From positions 1 through 10,303 of the forward strand of contig SYEI01000024.1 of NCBI GenBank assembly GCA_005800865.1: a DNA stretch of 10,303 nt, written 5' to 3'. Under the pieces are notes generated by a model. That model had not been told where the DNA came from, did not search any database, and saw nothing but the letters and a program-made list of their open reading frames with translations. The position numbers and the translations under genes are program-made. The DNA is from Bacteroidota bacterium. Its GTDB lineage: Bacteria > Bacteroidota > Bacteroidia > B-17B0 > Aurantibacillaceae. Positions within the stretch are counted from its first letter, which is position 1; each line of letters starts with the position of its first letter. Positions 8,189-10,303 of this stretch are shown here, in pieces.

Positions 8189-9256
8189 TTAAAGAACTGG
8201 TTTTTTAACAAATGCCTTCCTAATATATATGATAGAATAGGAGGCAAGAAGTATGATATATGGAAATACATTTAGGGTATGACGTTCGCTCCACTCATTA
8301 AAAATTAAACCAACCATTAATGCATTTAAAATAATGATGACTGAAAAAGTGATTAAGAAACGATAAATAGCTTTTTGTTTTTTATAAGAAAAGTATAAGG
8401 CTATTAGCGCTAGTGGATATAATAGATGATGACTCGCATTGATGGCATTATGAAAATTTGAATAGTATGGTCGCGTCGTTAAAAAGAAAGAATTTAATTT
8501 TTGAATGAATAATGAGAAAAGTGTTTTTACATCTTTTTGCTCTATGATAAATTGATAGCAATTAAACAGTGTGTAATTTCCTGGAGCTAATTCGGGTGAT
8601 GACCAACTTGGAAAACCGTAATAAATAGAACCATTTGAAATGTATTTTGAAAAATCGTGATAAGGCAATTGAAAGAAAAATATAATGCCAATGAATAATA
8701 GAAAGAGAGTGGAAGAGCCTAACCATAAAATTTGCTTTTTGGTAAATCTTTTGTCTTGATATAATTTAAACAGCAGAATGCAAATTACTGTGAAAATACC
8801 TGAAGGTCGAGCAAAAATAACCATTAAGCCCAGTAAAGAAATTTTTAGTGCTCTGTATTTAATGTAGTCATATAAAGAAACATAAGCAAATAATAAACTC
8901 ACAGCAATAAAAAATGTCTCGGAAAATAAATTGAATTGCCAGTACTGAATTAAAGGACTCACACACATCATGACTAACCATAAATAGGAAGTTTCATAGT
9001 TAATATAGCTTGAAATCAGTTTATGAAACTTATAATAAGCAAATAAACTTAATAAATAGGTGCTCATGAAAATAAGCAGAGTAGGTGCTTTTAGAAAAAC
9101 AAAAAATGCTAAGTAAGCTACATACGAAATATAAAAAGTTTGATATTGTGTAGAGTTTATAAAATCGCCATGTGCTAAATAAGTAGCTCGCGATAAATAT
9201 TTGTCGCCTTCGTTTACTGTGTTAAATCCAAATTTAAAGTATAAGGCTGCTAGCAC
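8189..9256 (-). CDS. Polytopic GT-C-type glycosyltransferase-like membrane protein (N terminus disturbed)
   Basis: Inner-membrane protein with about 8-10 hydrophobic helices, resembling GT-C glycosyltransferases (mannosyltransferase/ArnT-like), which move a sugar from a lipid-phosphate carrier to an acceptor on the periplasmic side. Numbered from the GTG at 9256: an acidic loop NEGDKYL (15-21, E16 and D18) follows the first helix, where GT-C enzymes carry catalytic acidic residues; FSETFF (111-116) and FARPSGIF (148-155) are patterns common in this fold; a large periplasmic-type loop lies around 195-265; and SERHTLNVFPYIILL (323-337) resembles the family's last-helix motif. Substrate is unknown. 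GTG at 9256 is the first usual start in the uninterrupted frame but cuts into the first membrane helix. The frame continues upstream to a stop at 9316-9314 with good hydrophobic coding sequence, so the true start is probably the ATG at 9324 in another frame (see the adjacent entry). It is downstream of, and probably co-transcribed with, the transglutaminase-like gene. Confidence 0.75.
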   Translation of the reverse strand: MLAALYFKFGFNTVNEGDKYLSRATYLAHGDFINSTQYQTFYISYVAYLAFFVFLKAPTLLIFMSTYLLSLFAYYKFHKLISSYINYETSYLWLVMMCVSPLIQYWQFNLFSETFFIAVSLLFAYVSLYDYIKYRALKISLLGLMVIFARPSGIFTVICILLFKLYQDKRFTKKQILWLGSSTLFLLFIGIIFFFQLPYHDFSKYISNGSIYYGFPSWSSPELAPGNYTLFNCYQFIIEQKDVKTLFSLFIQKLNSFFLTTRPYYSNFHNAINASHHLLYPLALIALYFSYKKQKAIYRFLITFSVIIILNALMVGLIFNEWSERHTLNVFPYIILLASYSIIYIRKAFVKKPVL

Positions 9257-9324
9257 ACAAGTGTGAATAATAGCTAGTATTATCCAAAAAAATAAGGATG
9301 AGAAGTTAATTTTTTAAAACTCAT
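9257..9324 (-). other. Probable true N terminus of the GT-C gene, separated by a one-base frameshift in an A6 run
   Basis: On the minus strand an ATG at 9324-9322 overlaps the TGA of the upstream gene (ATGA), as in a coupled operon. Its own frame, MSFKKLTSHPYFFG, stops after 14 codons. The downstream frame reads KINFSSLFFWIILAIIH from 9313 before joining the GTG at 9256: a full transmembrane helix with no normal start codon. Adding one A to the six As (T6 at 9310-9315 on the plus strand) would fuse them as MSFKKINFSSLFFW and so on, a normal signal-anchor start. The simplest reading is a one-base deletion or homopolymer sequencing error; a real -1 frameshift during translation is a less likely alternative. 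Confidence 0.72.
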
Positions 9325-10303
9325 CTTTTGCTGTTTGACTTTAAAATAATGAATGTTATTAGCCAGTATATAGAGAAAGCAACTAAGGCCAGTAAAGCCA
9401 TTTGTTTTTTGTAAAATTTCGCATTTGAAATTGAGCCTGCATTTGAATAGGTTGCAAATGTTGGTCGTTTGAATATGTACCGTTTTATTTTTTCAAAAGA
9501 CGAATACATATTTTTATCAAATTGAGAAGCATAGTAATACGCAAAATTGACATTTGGATTAAAGTAGTTGTTGTAAAATGAGTTTGAAATGTCGTATTCT
9601 GATTTTATGATGCTGTCATTTTTTAAACTCGAAACTAGGATGTCATTTGATTGCAATTGATGTAAGTTATAGAAATCAATGCTGTTTAGATATTTTCCGT
9701 TTTTAGTTTGCAGCGATAATGTGTTTGACATTAAGTCCACAAAAATCCATTGATTTAATTCTTTAATATAACATTCATTAAAATTATGTCCAGCTGTTGA
9801 AATGCCATTTGCTTCGCCATCAACCCAAACGGAACGTGTAGTAATATTCGCTGTATTTGCAAAAAAAGAAAAAATAGAAGTATAACTGCCGCACCAAATT
9901 TCCGATTGACCTCGTTGCGCTAATGTAAATTGTTGTAACGGACTTAACCTATCCACACTATCATTAGGTGTCCCTAATTGATGATGTATTTTTTTATAGA
10001 TATAACTACCTATTTTTTGAATTTTTGAAACAGAATTTTCAGATGGAATTACTTTCATACTATCTGACAAAATTTGTTTGGCTATTATTATTTCTTTATC
10101 TGTAGTATATTCCGACGATTGAATCCAATGACTAATTGAATACAATTTTTTATCTTGAATAGGAATGGAAACTTTCATGAGTTCAACATCAGACAATCTA
10201 GTTCTTCCCTTTTTTTTGTATGAAGTTTCAGATATATAATTCAATCGGATGTATATGATTGAATTTTTTGCATTTACATTTGTTAGTTGATAATATTTAA
10301 TGC
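9321..10303 (-). CDS. Membrane-anchored transglutaminase-like protein (5' partial)
   Basis: The frame is open to the right edge. The TTG at 10244 is probably not the start, because 19 further sense codons continue upstream to the edge. Numbered from that TTG: a papain/transglutaminase-like core at about 75-175 with a complete candidate triad, C118 in EIWCGSY, H153 in AGHNFNECYI and D170 in WIFVDLMSN. This matches the TGc pattern of Cys, then HxxxE and WxxxD. Near the C terminus is a hydrophobic helix (about 281-301, MALLALVAFSIYWLITFIIL), then a basic tail KSNSKR, which suggests tail-in topology with the catalytic domain outside the cytoplasm. Proteins with this fold act as peptidases, amidases or cross-linkers; which applies here is unknown. 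The stop TGA at 9323-9321 overlaps an ATG for the next gene, so it probably works with the GT-C-like protein at the cell envelope. No promoter is visible because the 5' end is missing. Confidence 0.85.
   Translation of the reverse strand, partial: IKYYQLTNVNAKNSIIYIRLNYISETSYKKKGRTRLSDVELMKVSIPIQDKKLYSISHWIQSSEYTTDKEIIIAKQILSDSMKVIPSENSVSKIQKIGSYIYKKIHHQLGTPNDSVDRLSPLQQFTLAQRGQSEIWCGSYTSIFSFFANTANITTRSVWVDGEANGISTAGHNFNECYIKELNQWIFVDLMSNTLSLQTKNGKYLNSIDFYNLHQLQSNDILVSSLKNDSIIKSEYDISNSFYNNYFNPNVNFAYYYASQFDKNMYSSFEKIKRYIFKRPTFATYSNAGSISNAKFYKKQMALLALVAFSIYWLITFIILKSNSKR

Overview
The window is typical of the phylum Bacteroidota: visibly AT-rich, with A-rich leaders lacking strong Shine-Dalgarno sequences, and with hallmark families. 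These are a membrane-anchored SpoIIE/PP2C phosphatase with the Bacteroidota coiled-coil linker, a PorU-like C25 peptidase and a PorV/PorQ-family barrel of the type IX secretion system (T9SS). The order cannot be fixed from this sequence; a Flavobacteriia- or Sphingobacteriia/Chitinophagia-like lineage fits. The window is almost entirely coding, with no tRNA, rRNA, CRISPR array, insertion sequence or other mobile signature.

Left part (1-1923, plus strand): the 3' end of a sensor-type SpoIIE phosphatase (its N-terminal sensor lies off the window) is followed 4 bases later by an all-helical protein that reads like a divergent CHAD domain. The two are probably one operon. The second gene runs tail-to-tail into the next block with an 11-base overlap of the coding 3' ends.

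Central part (1913-8061, minus strand): a porV2-like outer-membrane barrel gene is followed by a 1689-residue porU2-like gene, coupled by an ATGA stop/start overlap. PorU with PorV is the T9SS surface attachment (sortase) machinery, so this pair is best read as a second, paralogous attachment module. The PorU2-like protein has an intact Cys/His dyad. It also carries a region that, by eye, resembles the ILEI/FAM3 fold, and this is the most interesting domain in the window.

Right part (8189-10303, minus strand): a transglutaminase-like membrane protein (5' end off the window) is followed by a polytopic GT-C-type glycosyltransferase-like protein. The expected ATGA start of the second gene is put out of frame by what looks like one missing A in an A6 run, so the gene is frameshifted, wrongly sequenced or recoded. 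A 127-base gap separates this pair from porV2-porU2 and holds the only appreciable non-coding sequence. I see no clearly undescribed multi-gene system; the most useful leads are the ILEI-like domain, the frameshift and the divergent CHAD-like protein.
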